The position numbers were made by a program, and so were the translations under genes. A DNA stretch of 64,000 nt from contig JAEHOE010000041.1 in NCBI GenBank assembly GCA_016858145.1, positions 558,001-622,000 of the forward strand, written 5' to 3'. Source of the DNA: Edaphochlamys debaryana. Taxonomy: Eukaryota; Chlorophyta; Chlorophyceae; Chlamydomonadales. This document shows positions 12,379-24,444 of this stretch, one piece after another (within the stretch, counting starts at the first letter, position 1; every line of letters begins with the position of its first letter). The notes beneath the pieces were generated by a model that ran no database searches, was not told the origin of the DNA, and worked only from the letters and a program-made list of their open reading frames with translations.

Positions 12379-15051
12379 TCACCCCAGCGCGTCCTCCATC
12401 TCCGCCTCCTCCGCTATCAACTCATCCTCCGTCTTGCCGCTGGGGTGGGGCAACCCAAGCTCCCCCATGCCCCCGTCCCCGCCGCCACCACCTCCACCGC
12501 CGCCACCCCCTGCCGCCCCGTCCTCCTCCGCAAACATTGTACGCTCCACCTCCAGCTCGGGGCCCCACCGCCGCCGCGGCCGCCGGCCGCTGCCGCCGCC
12601 GTTTCCTGCACCTGTGCCGCCGCCGGCGTCGCGCGCCGGCGTGCCGCCGGCGTGAGGGTCTGCGCCCTCGCTCTCTCCACCGTGGTGCGGCTCGGAGCCG
12701 TCCCGCTGCATCCTCCGATCGCCATCTCGGGCCCCGCCGGGCCCGGCCCGGCCCGGGCCTGGGCCTGGGCCCCGCCGGGACCCGTCTGGGCCTGGTCCCC
12801 CCCGCTCGAGCTCTGAGAACTTGTCGTGGCCCCAACGACCCATGGGGCTCCGGGATCGAGACCGGGAGCGGGAGTAGGCGCGGCCGCGGCTGCCGCTGCG
12901 GCGCGCTGCCGCCGGGTCGCGGTCCGGGAAGGGCCTGCCAGCGCCGCCGCCGCCACCGCCGCCAGCGTTGCCCGCAAGCCTGTCGAAGGCAAGGGCGTGG
13001 GGGCGAAGGGGCGTCAGACGAGTGGAGCGGCCCCAGGAGGCTCTCCCCGCACCAGGCAAACACCAAGGCTATGCCCATCACATTGCCCCTTGGTACCCCA
13101 GCCGACGCCTCACACCGCTCCCGCCCCGCACTCCTAAGTCAGCCCCAGCCCCAACCTTCTTCCCCCATCCCCCTTCCTCAGCCCTCCCCGCCTTCCTCCC
13201 GTGCCTTCCCGCCCCACCCAGCCGCCCCACCCGCCCCCACTCACAGCTCCTCAGGGTTGGGCTTCCGGGCCCCAGGCATGGGCAGGCCGTCGCCCACGAT
13301 GCCGCCGGCGAACCCATCTCGGTCGTCATGCTCATTCCGGTACCCGCCCCGCGCGCCGCCGCCGCCCCAGCCGCCGCCTCCGCCGCCGCCGCCTCGGCCG
13401 CGGTCGCCGCCCAAGCCGTCGCCCCGGGCCATATCCCGGTCCCGCTCCCAGCCCCGGTCGCCCCAGTCGCCTCCTCGCCCACGCTCGCCGCCCCAGTCGC
13501 CGCCACGGCCGGGCCCAGCGTCCCGGCCGCCTCGGAACCCCCCACGGCCGCCACGCTCGAAACCGAAGCCGCCGCCGTTGCGCTCCCGATCGCGATCCCA
13601 CTCCCGGCCCCGATCCCGATCCCGATCCCACTCGCGGACGGGCCGGTCCCGGTCCCCGTGCCACTCCCGCTCGGGCCCACGCCCTCGCCCGCCGTCGAAG
13701 CCGCCACGGAAGCCGCCTCCCCGCTCCGGCCCTGGGCCCCGCTCGGGCCCTGGCCCCCGCTCGGGCCCTGGGCCCCGCTCGGGCCCGGGGCCGCGCTCGG
13801 GCCCGGGGCCCCGCTCCCGGTCCCAGTCCCGGTCCCGGCCTCGGTCCCACTCACGGCCCCCGCGGGGCTCCTCGCGATCTCCGCCCCGGAAGCCCCCACG
13901 AGGCCCAGCGGGCCCGTCCGGTGGTCCCCAGCGGGCCTCTTGTGGGCCCGACCGGGGCTCGGGTGGGCCTGCCCGTCCGCCAGGGCCCCCAGGTCCGTCG
14001 CGCCTGGGCCAGGGCGAGGAGGAAGGCGAGAGGCGGGCTGTTTAGAAGGGCAAGGAGCGCTGAGCACTGTACAACCCTTTCTACTCCAGCTATCGTACGC
14101 AACCCAAGCCTCTTCGGGCACAGAATTCACTGCACCCCTCCTCAACGCCAAGCTCCCCTGGTATGGCACACACACCCAGGCTCATGCGAGCAGCCCTTCA
14201 CATACCACCCAGAGCTCACACGTCATATCCCCCGCCCGAACCACTCACCTGCTGCCGCGGCCGTCCCTGTCCCCTCCCCAGCCTCCACCTCCGCCGCCTC
14301 CTCGACTCCGGTCGCCGTCATAGTCCCTCTCCACCCGGTCGTCATGCCCGTCCGGCCGAGACCGGGGCGGCGGGCCGCCAGCACTCCAGCGCCCGCCGCC
14401 GCGGCCCCCACGCCCCCACTCGTCGCCGCCGCCGCCGCGGCCTCCACCGCCGCCGCCGCGGCCGCCCCAGCGGTCGCCTGGGCCGCGATCTGGCCCGTCT
14501 CGGTCGCGGTCTCCCCTGGGATCGGGGCCGCGACGGCCCCCGTCGCCTGCCGGCGCCTCCTCCGCCCCGGCGTCGTCCTCTGGGCCTGAGGGCTGCCAGC
14601 GGTCCCGGATGGGCGGCGCCGGGACTCCGGCACGCGGCATTGGCTCCTCGCGGGGTCTCCGTGCGGGTGGGGGCTGATCGGAGGGGTCGGACCGGTCGTC
14701 ATGGCCATACTTAGGCGGGTCAGGCGGGGGACGCTTGTCGCCGATGCGCTGTGCGAGCCGGGCCGGCAGCGCGGCCTTGGCCGGCGAGCCGTCTTCGTCA
14801 CTGTTGGTAGCGTTTCGTCCGCGGCCGTCCGGGAACTTGAGCCGGCCCGCTGTGTTGCAGGGGACGGGAAGAAGCACATGCACACCTCAACGATCGCGAC
14901 GGCCAGCAACCCGCAGCCCGAAACTCCTAAAGCTGCGTCAGGTAGATCATGCAAGCTGGGTGCGTTGCGATGGGCGCAAGAGCCCCTGCTCACCGAGCCC
15001 CTTCTTGGCCTTCATGCCTGGCTCGTCTCTGTCGTCATCACCTATCCCCAT
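12379..15051 (-). CDS. Gene G: RGG/RD/SR-rich RNA-binding-type protein, possibly Barentsz (CASC3/MLN51)-like
   Basis: Four minus-strand exons: 15051-14994, 14849-14249, 14003-13245 and 12979-12379, phases 1, 2 and 2, about 672 residues. The start MGIGDDDRDEPG is the first ATG of an open exon with a good donor. The sequence is largely disordered: acidic and basic N-terminus, RGG and DRDRD stretches, then tandem RGPGPE repeats, a Gly-rich run, an RS repeat (RAYSRSRSRSRSP), and an acidic tail ending in EEAEMEDALG. Two short conserved-looking pieces stand out: EHDDRDG late in exon 3 (about 13317-13340), and WGHDKFSE right after the RS repeat (about 12812-12842). They resemble, in the same order, the two halves of the eIF4A3-binding Btz domain of exon-junction-complex protein CASC3, which has an EHD motif followed by a W-HDKF motif. 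This assignment is tentative; a generic SR-like or eIF4B-like RNA-binding protein is the alternative. Nuclear or cytoplasmic RNP location is inferred. Confidence 0.7.
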
Positions 15052-16044
15052 GGCGGCCTAACACGCTTAAAGCTATCTCCAACCGTCAGCAGTGGCGATC
15101 CGTTGTAGAGAAGTACGCAGATAAAGGTCGGCGCGGTTAAGAGAACGTCGCAAGGCGAGGTATCCTTATCTCTTTCGCAAAGTCGTCAGCTATGTGGTTA
15201 CGTCAAGAAATGTTTGCGGGTGCAGGCGAGCCTGGATAGACCATGCGGACGTGGCGGGCGCATCACGCGCTGGGACACGCAACCCCGTCGACACCCCCGC
15301 CGGCCCCGCTCTGACGCAGACGGCTCCCCCCACCCGAAACACCACCCCGTGGCGGGCTCCTTGCACACAAATCCAAACCAAATGGGCTCTAATAAGGCTG
15401 CCGGCTGCGTGGGTCGTGGGGTGCGCTGGGCACCGAGGCCTCAGACGCTCCTGGGCTGGCATGCCTCCTCAGCTAAGCAGATGCCTTGCTCGGAGAAGTG
15501 AGGGAAGAGGTTGGGCGGGGATCACCCCACTGTACCCAGGCTAGAGTCAAACCCGTTGACTGTAGACACTGAACGCCCAAACGCTCCCGAGACGGGGTGG
15601 GGGCGAGGGGGCTTTGTCGGCACGTCCGGCGCATGTCGGATGGCACCCCGTGCCACTCGAGGACCGAACCTGCACCCCTACCCCTGGCCGGTGACAGCTT
15701 CAAGTTGCAAGCCTGAGCTCACGCAAAAGGCCTTGTGCACGCCGGGGCAAAACTGTTATTGTACTGCATCGCGGCACGCAAGCTGCAGCACTCGCGCAGC
15801 CGCGACAGCCCCCGTCGGCATAACCAATGTATAGAGTGTAGCTCGCTGGATACATAGGCGACTACTTGCGTGCCGGGTGCGCGAGAATGTGCGCTACGGG
15901 GACCCGCACAGCCGAATGCTGACCACGACCACGCGAGACTCCAGCATCGCCCCAAGGATGCTCGACTTGACAACCTCTTTCTATAGACCAGGCCGATGCT
16001 GCTCGCTGCTGTCGCGGAGGAGACGGCCAAGGGGCATCCCCGGC
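15052..16044. other. Divergent intergenic region between G and D
   Basis: Lies head to head between G (minus) and D (plus), so it probably carries both promoters and 5' untranslated regions. No TATA box or known element could be assigned with confidence. An in-frame ATG for D exists at 15958, and an out-of-frame ATG at 15996 would act as a short upstream frame if translation of D begins at 16045. Confidence 0.45.
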
Positions 16045-19000
16045 ATGCTCGTGCTCCTGGGCTTGTCGCTCCTCGCGGCCGCTGCGGCGCACAACGACAT
16101 CCTCTCCCTGGGTGAGCACACTTGTCATCATAGACGCATGGAGGCTGACCTGCACCTCCTCGACCGCTTTGGCGGGGCCACACGGCGCGCACAGGCGTAT
16201 GCGTGCCTCAGGCCGTGCCGACTGCCGAGATGTGGACGGGAAGCCCTCCGCACTCACACCCGTCGCACGCCCCGTACACGCCCCCTCCCTCCACGCAGGG
16301 CTAGACACAACTGACTGGACAGACCCTCAGACCGGGGAACAGGCGGGGAGCGACGGAAACGGCGACCGAGTCATCGATCGGGAGCTGCTGCTTTGGGTCA
16401 TGCCCCCATCCCTGATTGGAGACCCACCGGCGGATCCCAGCCCCAGCCGCCCTCCCTTTAAACCCCGACCACCTTCGCCTCCACCCCTCGCCCCATCGAA
16501 ACCCCTCCCCCCATCTCCACCATCGCCCCCACCGCCGCCCGGTATTCCGCCTCCGCCCCCACCACGGGCCCCCGACTCTCCATCGCCCCCGCGACCCCCG
16601 CAGCCCTCCCCACCGCCCCCGGCCTCTCCCAGCCGCCCCCCATCCCCGCGGCCGCCGTCATTTCCAGAAGAGCCAGATACTTCGCCCCCCGACGTCGCCG
16701 TCGCCTCCCTCAGTTTCTCCCCACCTCCCGCCTCCAAAGCCGCCTCACCGCCGCCGGTCAAGCCCCCGCCGCCGCGGCGGCCTGTCAACCAATGGAACCC
16801 TGAGCCCACCATGGCACCCCCGGCGGAGTTCGAAGAGACTTCGCCACCGCCACCCCCTTCTTCCCCCATCGACAGTCGCGAGGTCAACCCCACCGATGCC
16901 GCCCCACCCCCGTGGTTTTGGCCCCCGACCGTCCCCAACCCCCCGCCGCCTCCCACCAAGCCGCCCTCCCCCCCGGACTGGCCCCCCTGGTACTGGCCAC
17001 CACCAGAGGACCTGGACCCGCCCACACCCCCTAGCCCCCCCTCCCCCCCTTTGCCTCCCCCCAAGCCGCCCTCGCCACCAGATTGGCCAGATGCCTTCCC
17101 GCCCCCCTGGTTCTGGCCACCGCCGGGAGATCTGGATCCAGTCACTCCGCCCAGCCCTCCGCCTCCCCCCACGCCGCCGTCCCCTCCGGACTGGCCGCCA
17201 TGGTTTTGGCCTCCCCCCAACGAGCTCGACGGGTCCCCCAATGTGCCAATCCTCCCGATCATATCACCGCCTCCATCCCCGAGCCCCCCAGATCAGCCGC
17301 TGATGCCCGCAAGGTTCAACCCGGCTTCGCCACCGCCGCCGCCTGCCTCCCCACCACCACCACCGTCACTGCCGCCTGCCTCCCCACCACCACCACCGTC
17401 ACTGCCGGCTGCCTCCCCGCCACCACCGCCGTCGCTGCCGCCGCCCTCCACGCCCCCGCCGCCGTCATCTCCACCGCCCTCGCTACCGCCACCATCGCCC
17501 CCACCGCCCTCGCCGCCACCGCCCTCACCCCCACCACCCTCGCCGCCGCCGCCCTCGCCGCCGCCGCCAGCCCCCCCTCCCCCCTCGCTGCCACCACCCC
17601 CACCACCACCCTCGCCCCCTCCACCCCCTCCATCTTCCCCGGGCATTATAAACCCGCCGCCCCAGCCGCCCCCTCCCCAGTCCCCGCTTCCACCAAGCCC
17701 GTCTCTGCCGGAGCCGTCTCCCTTGCCGCCTTCGCCAAGCCCGCCCTCACCACCTCCGCCGACCCCTGCCTCGTCTCCTTCGCTGCCCAGCCCCCACCCG
17801 CTGCTGCCAACCCCAAATGTGCCGGCGCCCCAGCCGCCAGTGCTCTCGTCCCCATCTCTGCCACTGCCATCGCCTCCTCCCCCGCTGGGCTCTCCGCCTC
17901 CTAGCGTCCCCCTCCCGCCTCCACCCAACCAGCCCTCCCCTCTAAAGCCCCCTACCCCGCCAGCTTCACCCCCGCCGCCCAGCCCGTTGGCCCCGCCGCC
18001 GCCCATGCCCTCCTCCCTTTCCATTCCTGGAAGCCTAGTGGTAAGCACACGTCCCCTCGGCCCACTGACTCGTCTTTTGCCGAATTAGACCACTCTTATC
18101 ACAAACGTAAACGAGTCCACTCGCTGGGACCATTACTTGTACCGGAGACACTCTCCACCGACTCCGCTCAGCTTGAGAAGCTCCTGTAACAACGCTAGCA
18201 CCCCACGAAGCAACCCACCCACCCGCGGCTCTTCCCCACCCCTCTGCCACCCAGGCGCCGAACACCACGGTCCCCGCCGCCCTGCTGCTGGCCTCCTGGG
18301 CCGTGGGCCTGCTGGTGGGCCCGGCTGACGTGGCGGCGGGCCGGGCCTGGGTGGGCCTGCTGGGGGCCGCCTACCCGGGCGCGGAGGGGCGGCTGCGGGC
18401 GGTGCGGGTGGACTCGCCGGACCTGGCGCTGCCCAGTCAGGTGGGCCTGGGTTGGGCCTGGGCCTGGGCTTGGACGGAGGTCGGATGAGGAGATAGGATG
18501 GGTCGGGTGGTGTGCGTGGGGGTGCGGTGGTGGTCCGTTGGTTGTAAGGCTTGGGAGAGCTGGTATTGGCTAGGCTGGCTGTCTAGGTGGATACATCGTC
18601 CCGGTGGGGTGCCTCCTTAGGTGGAGGCCAGCTCAAAAGACGGGAAAGGGGGGGTGACTCCGACCAGGGAACTGCTGACAGGAGGGACCACCCAAGCCCT
18701 CTTGCGGTGTCAACACCCCCGCATCCTCCCCCGCATCACTTTCCCTCACAGGTCGCGTGCACGGACGAGCTGCTGGGCCCCCTGCGGGCCAACCTCTCCG
18801 CCAGCCTGGCCAGCCTCGGCCTCACACCCGTGGGCGGCCTGGCCGGCGTCGCATGCGTCACCGGGCCCCCCGCCCTGGCTGGAGACGCCGGCCGGCGGCG
18901 CAGTGCTGCACGGCGCCTGCTGGACTCCAATGACACCACCAGCGGCAGCGGCAGCAGCAGCCCTCCCTCCCCAGGCAGCAACAGCAACACCACTAGCGGC

Positions 19001-21558
19001 AATGCCAACGGCACAAGCTCTACCGCCGGAAACACGACGACAACAGGCACGATCTCCTCACTCAACTCCACAACAAACGACACAGAGCCCACGGTCGGCG
19101 GCTGTCCTCTGGCCGTACCGTACGGCGCCGCCGGCGTGTCTGTGTCGCTGACGGTGGCGGCGGCGGCGGCGGGCAGCGAGGCGCTGTCTGGCGGCACCGA
19201 CGCCGGCAGCCTGGCGGCGCTGGTGGCGGCGGCGCTGGCGGCATGGCGGAGCACCGCGACGGCGCCGCTGCAGGGGCTGTGCGTGCCGCGACCCGGGGAG
19301 ATGAAGACGCTGGCGACGGTGAGGGCAGGGCAGGGCTGTCAAGAGGGGAGGGTAGTGCGGGGAAGGGGTAGTAGCCATGGGGTTCTAGGGCTGCGCGGGC
19401 GGTGTGGCTCGCGTGTTGAGCGCTGGGCTGGCTTGACTCTGCACCGGTACCCACACGAGAGCGTGCAGAGCGGACGCTTGCGGCGGAGGTAGCGGGCACA
19501 CGGCTTGATAGGGGAGACAGGGAGCGGATGGGGAACTACGTGCCGGCTGTCCCAACCCCCCATTGGCCTCAACCGTAGCGCCACAATGCGCACCTGCGCA
19601 CTTCTTACTCACACACTGTGCTTCTTCCCCGCGGCCTGTCTGCTCACAACTGCCCTACTACGTATCACGCGCCCGCCCTACGCATCCTAAGCACACTGTA
19701 CCCACGCGCCCACCCCGCCCCCCAGGCCGAGCTCTTCTTCAGTGCGCCGCTGACGGCCGAGGGCGCGGGGGTGTACGCGGCCGCATGCAACGGCACGGGG
19801 CCCAGCGCCGAGGCGGCGGCGGCTCTGGGCGTGCCGGGGGTGGCTACGTGCTCGCTCCAAAAGCTGGAGCAGGTGGGGCCTTGGGGATGTGGTGGCCAAG
19901 GGGGTGGGCGATTACTGACTGGGCGCACGAGGACCAACTTTGACTCCTCTCCGGCATCCTTATGTACGGTGATGGCGTATAAGGGGTTCGGGGCAATCTG
20001 CAAGGCTGAAACGCACGCCTCCCCCCTTCTCCCACCCCTAACCTCCTCCCGCAGCTGTCCGCGCCCCCGCCTCCTCCTCCCGCCCCCGCCAACTCTACGC
20101 TCACAGCCGCCCAGCGGACCCGCGCCGCCGCCGTCACGGCCGCCTCCTCCGACAGCGGTGACGGCGGCGGCGATGGCGGCGACAGCACTCCGGCCATCAT
20201 TGCCGCAGTCGTGGGCACCATTGGCGGGATGGCGCTGGCGGCGGTCGTTACGTACGGCGTCGTCAAGTACAGGCAGAAACGGAAGGCTGAGGCCGCGGCG
20301 GTGAGTCGAGGGACGGACGAACTCGAGGCAAGGGAGAGGAGGGCGGGAAGGAGCCGGCTGGGGGTCACGGTTGACTGGCGGCAGCGGTTGGGCTGGGGCT
20401 GGGTCGACGTGTGCGGGGCGCCGAGTTCGTGGATGTGGGTTGGGTCTCTTGCCTCATGCATGGCCGCATGGCATGCCCTGCTCATGTCAACCCGCCCCAT
20501 ACCCGGCCCCCGACCCCACACAGAGCATGCCCCGCTTCCACCCCGGGTTCGAGCCCGACCCCCGCCAAGCGCCGCGGCTCATCACCATCCCTACGCCGCG
20601 CTCGCTGCCGCCGCCCATCCAGCCCCCCATGCCCATCCCCGGTGCTATCATGTCTGCCGGCGGCGCGCCGCCCGCCGCCGCCTCTCCCAACGGTCTGCGT
20701 CCCCCCGGCAGCCCCAGTCAGCCCGGCGCCAACCACCTCGGATCTCATCACCTCGGATCCAGCTCGCCGGGATCCAGATCCGTGCGGTACAGCAGCAGGG
20801 CGACTGGCGAGTTCATGGAGGTGGTGGGCCAGTCGGGCATGCGTGACGCCGCCGCTGCGGCGGCGGCGGCCATGGCTGCCGCCAGCCTTGCACCCATTCA
20901 CGGGCAGGGTGCGGTCATGTACCACAATCCGTACTACGATCCGTACGCCGGCGGATCTCCGCCGCCACCCCAGACCCAGATCCATCCCCAATGGGGGGAG
21001 CCGCAGCAACCCATGGGGGGCCCCGTCGGACTGCCCATGCCCATGCCCCTCCCCATGGGCCACGCACACCACCTCGCCCCTCAGCCCATGCCACAGCCGC
21101 TACCCATGCCCCTGGGGCCACAGCGAGGCGGCGCACCGCCGCTGCCCACGGGCCCCGGGATGCGGCCGCAACAGCTGCAAGCCCCAGCGCAGGCGGCGGC
21201 GCAGTACCCGCAGCAGCACCTGCAGGCCCAGGCCCAGGGTGGGCCCGCGCGGGCCCAGTCGTGGAACGGCATGATGGCTGGAGGCCCCGGGGGCCCCACG
21301 GGCGCGACGGCGGCAGGGGCAGCGATGGCTCGCAACGCCAGCGGCGGGCGGCAGGCAGGCGGTACGGCACCATGGCCCGTGCCGCTGCCGGCGCCCGTGG
21401 GGGCTCCTACCACGTGGGACGCCGCCGGTTTCGAGCAGCGCGGGCCCGGCGCGGGCCCGGGCGGGCCCCAGGGCGGCAACCAGTTCAGGCTGGCGCCGTA
21501 CTCGAGGGTGGGGTCGCTCCCTGCCATTGGGCCCCAGGGCAGGAACGCATACCAGTAG
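16045..21558 (+). CDS. Gene D: Pro-rich single-pass membrane glycoprotein, divergent member of the A/B/C family
   Basis: Seven exons: 16045-16111, 16299-18040, 18255-18440, 18752-19318, 19726-19872, 20055-20300 and 20524-21558; phases 1 then 0 throughout; about 1329 residues. The chosen start gives a clean signal peptide ([15 protein letters not shown]). A start at 15958 would add 29 residues of Arg-rich n-region. Exon 2 is a SPPPPP-type rod with Trp-rich repeats. Exons 3 and 4 match the A/B/C conserved region: the exon 4 start [11 protein letters not shown] parallels [11 protein letters not shown], followed by a low-complexity Asn/Ser/Thr stretch rich in N-glycosylation sites. Exon 5 is 147 bp, as in A, B and C. 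Exon 6 encodes a transmembrane helix around [19 protein letters not shown] with a basic stop (KYRQKRK). Exon 7 is a cytoplasmic tail rich in Pro, Gly, Met and Gln. Likely a plasma-membrane protein with a wall-embedded rod; binding partner unknown. Confidence 0.8.
16905..17240 (+). repeat. Trp-rich imperfect repeats (WPPWFWPPP type) in the rod of D
   Basis: Four imperfect units of about 28-40 codons carry a PPSPPDW element followed by PPWYWPPP or PPWFWPPP and an acidic turn such as EDLDP, GDLDP or NELDG. They interrupt the otherwise Ser-Pro-rich rod and are absent from A, B and C. Confidence 0.75.
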
Positions 21559-22194
21559 CCGCGCCAGGCTCGGTAGAACACTGCAGACCGGAAACGACTG
21601 GAGGGCAAGTGGACCCCAACTTAGGAGGCCGTGACGGCTGGCGACGGCGCTTGGACCTGGAACCCCTAAACTAGTGCACTCGCAAGGGATGAGACGGGTG
21701 GTGACCGCAGGATGCGTGACGGACGGCATGGGCTGTGCAGGTGGACTGGGCGGTCCGTGGACTAGGAGCGTATTCACTGCTGGCCATGCAATTGACGCCT
21801 GGTCAAGCTTAGTACAATAGGACACCTTAGTCGGTGCGCGTCAGTAACCCGTGTGGGTGCTGTCCGCCCTCTAGCTTAATGCGGTTGGAGAGGGTTGGTG
21901 TTGGACCTCCCCGGGTAAAACTTGATGTGCCCTGGGAGGCTTCAATCGCTTCTAGTCGTTTCAACCTTAGCCTTCCCCCCCTAGCAACTCCTAGTACCGT
22001 GTCCTCTCATGAATCGCAACTCACGGCTTGTGCTTGGACACCTTGGACGCTTAATGTTATCTTAGCGTGGTCTCCAGGCATTCTTACAGTGCACAGCGGC
22101 CGCAGTGGATTGGGCATGAGTATCCGTGTTTTGAGACCCTGAGGAAGGCGCCCTGGCCTCGACAGATTGGCGCTGCGGATACTTACTGCAAGTC

Positions 22195-22199
22195 TGTAA
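22195..22199 (+). terminator. Candidate TGTAA polyadenylation signal for D
   Basis: TGTAA lies about 640 bp after the stop of D. This pentamer is the usual polyadenylation signal in Chlamydomonas-type algae. The distance is long but not unusual there; a cDNA end would be needed to prove use. Confidence 0.3.
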
Positions 22200-22344
22200 C
22201 CTCCAAGTGGACCTTGCCACACGAAGACCATCTGTCCTGGACGCCTGGTGTTGCGCAAATCAGCTCAAAATGGGGGGCCTGCTCAGCCCAGGGGTGCACT
22301 TCAACCCGTGGTGCAACTGCGCAATTCCTCTCACAGGAAGGAGC

Positions 22345-22510
22345 CTTGGATGGAGAGTCGGTTGCAGCCTGTCGCAGGCCAGGGCCAAGACCATGAGACC
22401 ACGCTGGGCACATGGAGGAGCGCCTACTAAGAGGGGGCTTCCTCGGGTTTCGGGTGGGCGCGTGAGGAGAAGGCGAGCGCGGGAGGTGTAGAGCTCGGGA
22501 CACGCCAACT
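22345..22510 (+). repeat. Dispersed repeat, direct partner at about 31565-31745
   Basis: About 165 bp share strings such as ggagagtcggttgcagcctg, acgctgggcacatggagga and cctcgggtttcgggtgggcg in the same order with 31565-31745. Both copies lie a similar distance upstream of a family member (B and C), so they are probably part of the same duplicated block. Confidence 0.7.
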
Positions 22511-23869
22511 CGGTTCCCGCACGGTGCCGAGCATGGCCTGTCGGCAGCTGTGGGCAGCTCCCGGTGCCAATACGCGATACGGCCCCCTCCTTTTTATGTA
22601 TGGCTTGATACAGCATCACTACGGCGGCGCCCAGCAGTATCAATACGGCGTAGAGGCGTGCTGTCCGGCAGCGTATGTACTGCAGCCCATGCAGCCGCTT
22701 TATCCTTGCGCGCAGGGTAGTGTAGATCGGTGCGCTTTGTTCTCCAGACGTCCCCACACTGTGGGCTCGTGTGACACGAGCGCTGGGCTAGCTGAGCCCC
22801 TGAGCAGGGGGGGGGGGTGTAAAAACATTAGTTCCATACACCACCCCACAAAAGTTCCGACCCCCCCGACCCCCCCACCCCCCCCTTGCCGTACACTGCA
22901 CACACTGTCGTACATGGCCATAATGTGACCCATTTCCCTCGACATTTGTGCCAATAGGCTGCGCTTCGTGTGCGCTGCTGCCTTGCGCGTGAACCGAGGC
23001 TTGGGTCCTGTCCATTAACCATCCCCGCGTCCATGGACCATTCTCCGGTACCTTGCATCCGCGCTATTCATGCCCTAGGCCTCCTATATGACGAGCTACG
23101 GTCATAATGGTACACCCGGACGCCTAGCAGCGGTGGCAGTGCCGGTCGTGACGTGTCCCACGCGCGGACATGCCAACATGTGGCACCCGCAGCCACCCTT
23201 CGACCACCATCCCTATGGTCTGTGGTGCTCAGGCACACCCAAATTTTAACAGCCTCTGCTTGATACCACACGTTTACGCAAGGAAAGGGCCCTTGGGCTG
23301 CGTCAGACCGCTGTGACAAAAGTAGAAAAGTTCGGACGGGAGCTGTACAAAAGTTAGGGACCCCCCTCCCCCCCCCCAACTTTGAGGGCTCATAACCTTT
23401 TTCCATAAACCTCGGCCTTGGGCTCCTCTTGTCGAGCTCTTCAAAGTTGAAGCGTGGTGTATATTTTTTCATTTCCTGCCCCCCACTGCCCTGAGCGCGG
23501 AGCCAATGCATTGCTTCACGGTTGCAGCCGCTGTAGCGTGCCAAGACCTACCCTGCCTGTACGTATGCACCCGAGTACCCCGCCCTCCGCCGGCCCCCGC
23601 CCGGCTGCCAGGCCGGTCCCCCGCGCCGCATGCCGAAAGAGTTAGGCCACGACTAGGCCAAACTGGGCACATGGGGGGGCGCCGGAGGGCGCCGGGGAAG
23701 AGGGGGCGCCGGTGAAACGGGCCGCGGGAGTTATACAACTCCACACGGCGTAGGCGCAAACCTCAGCGCCCTCCCGAGTGGCGGGGAGCGCCGGTGCGGG
23801 AGTTGTACAACACCACACAACCTCATGCGAGCAGCCCTGCACACCTCATCCGGCACAAGTGCCGGCCCG

Positions 23870-24444
23870 GCCGGCCACGTGGACAGTTCGGAGGACTTCT
23901 AGACCACGAGCCCACCAGAGGATCGAGGGTTGGGAACACGATAGCTCAAAAGGGCTCGAACACTTGGCGATCGGCCGAAACGCTGAGTGGCAAACCCTGG
24001 CAGACACACCCGCCAACCGCTCGGGCGACCGCGTGTGTGGACAGCCTAGTCGGCTGTCCCTCACCAGATTTTATCCCCAAACTCTTTGTATAACCGTTAG
24101 CTGGCCAGGCGCGGGGGTTCCCTAGCGTTGGCCAAGTCGTTCGATAATCCGTGGGCCCAGCCTGCCGACGCCAGCAACCTGAATGTGGCCGCCAAGCTCA
24201 GAACATTTTCATCGTTGTATAGCTGACACCGGTGCAGGTCATACTGCGTCTTGCAGTTTTGCAAGCACTTTGTACACCGGGCCCGCCGTTCAGCCTCTTT
24301 TCGTCTTGGGTGTGACCACTTAGGTCGCCCTCTCTGTGCGAAAGGCCTGAGCAGAAATGGGTTCAGCAGGGTCCACTAGTAGAGTGACGTTGGGGGGCGG
24401 GGTGCTCGCCTGAGGCGTTCGGAAGCCCCCGCGAACAAGAGGAA
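23870..24444 (+). promoter_or_regulatory. Duplicated 5' flank of B, partner at 31800-32356 before C
   Basis: More than 500 bp directly upstream of the B start codon match the region upstream of C, with small gaps. Shared strings include gaggcgttcgg, cgcgggggttccct, ctgaatgtggccgcc and gtgacgttggggggcg. No individual promoter element is identified. The duplication shows that promoter and gene moved together and that both copies probably kept their regulation. Confidence 0.5.

Larger units (their letters stand above)
21559..24444. other. Intergenic region between D and B
   Basis: Contains the 3' untranslated region of D, whose first part is duplicated behind B, then repeat-like DNA, then the 5' flank of B. 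Poly-C/G stretches lie near 22808 and 22860-22886. Two copies of gcgggagttrtacaac lie near 23717 and 23800. No open frame in this stretch has a recognisable domain. Confidence 0.45.

Noticed and set aside
12213..14323. Plus-strand frames of 610 and 451 codons opposite gene G
   Set aside because: They are Pro/Arg- or Ala/Pro-rich mirrors of the RGG/RD-rich exons of G, whose minus-strand splice sites and phases all agree.
16327..17262. Gly-rich antisense frames opposite the Pro-rich rods (also 25480-26193, 33559-34362, 17293-18048)
   Set aside because: Pro codons (CCN) read as Gly (GGN) on the opposite strand; these frames simply mirror the rods.
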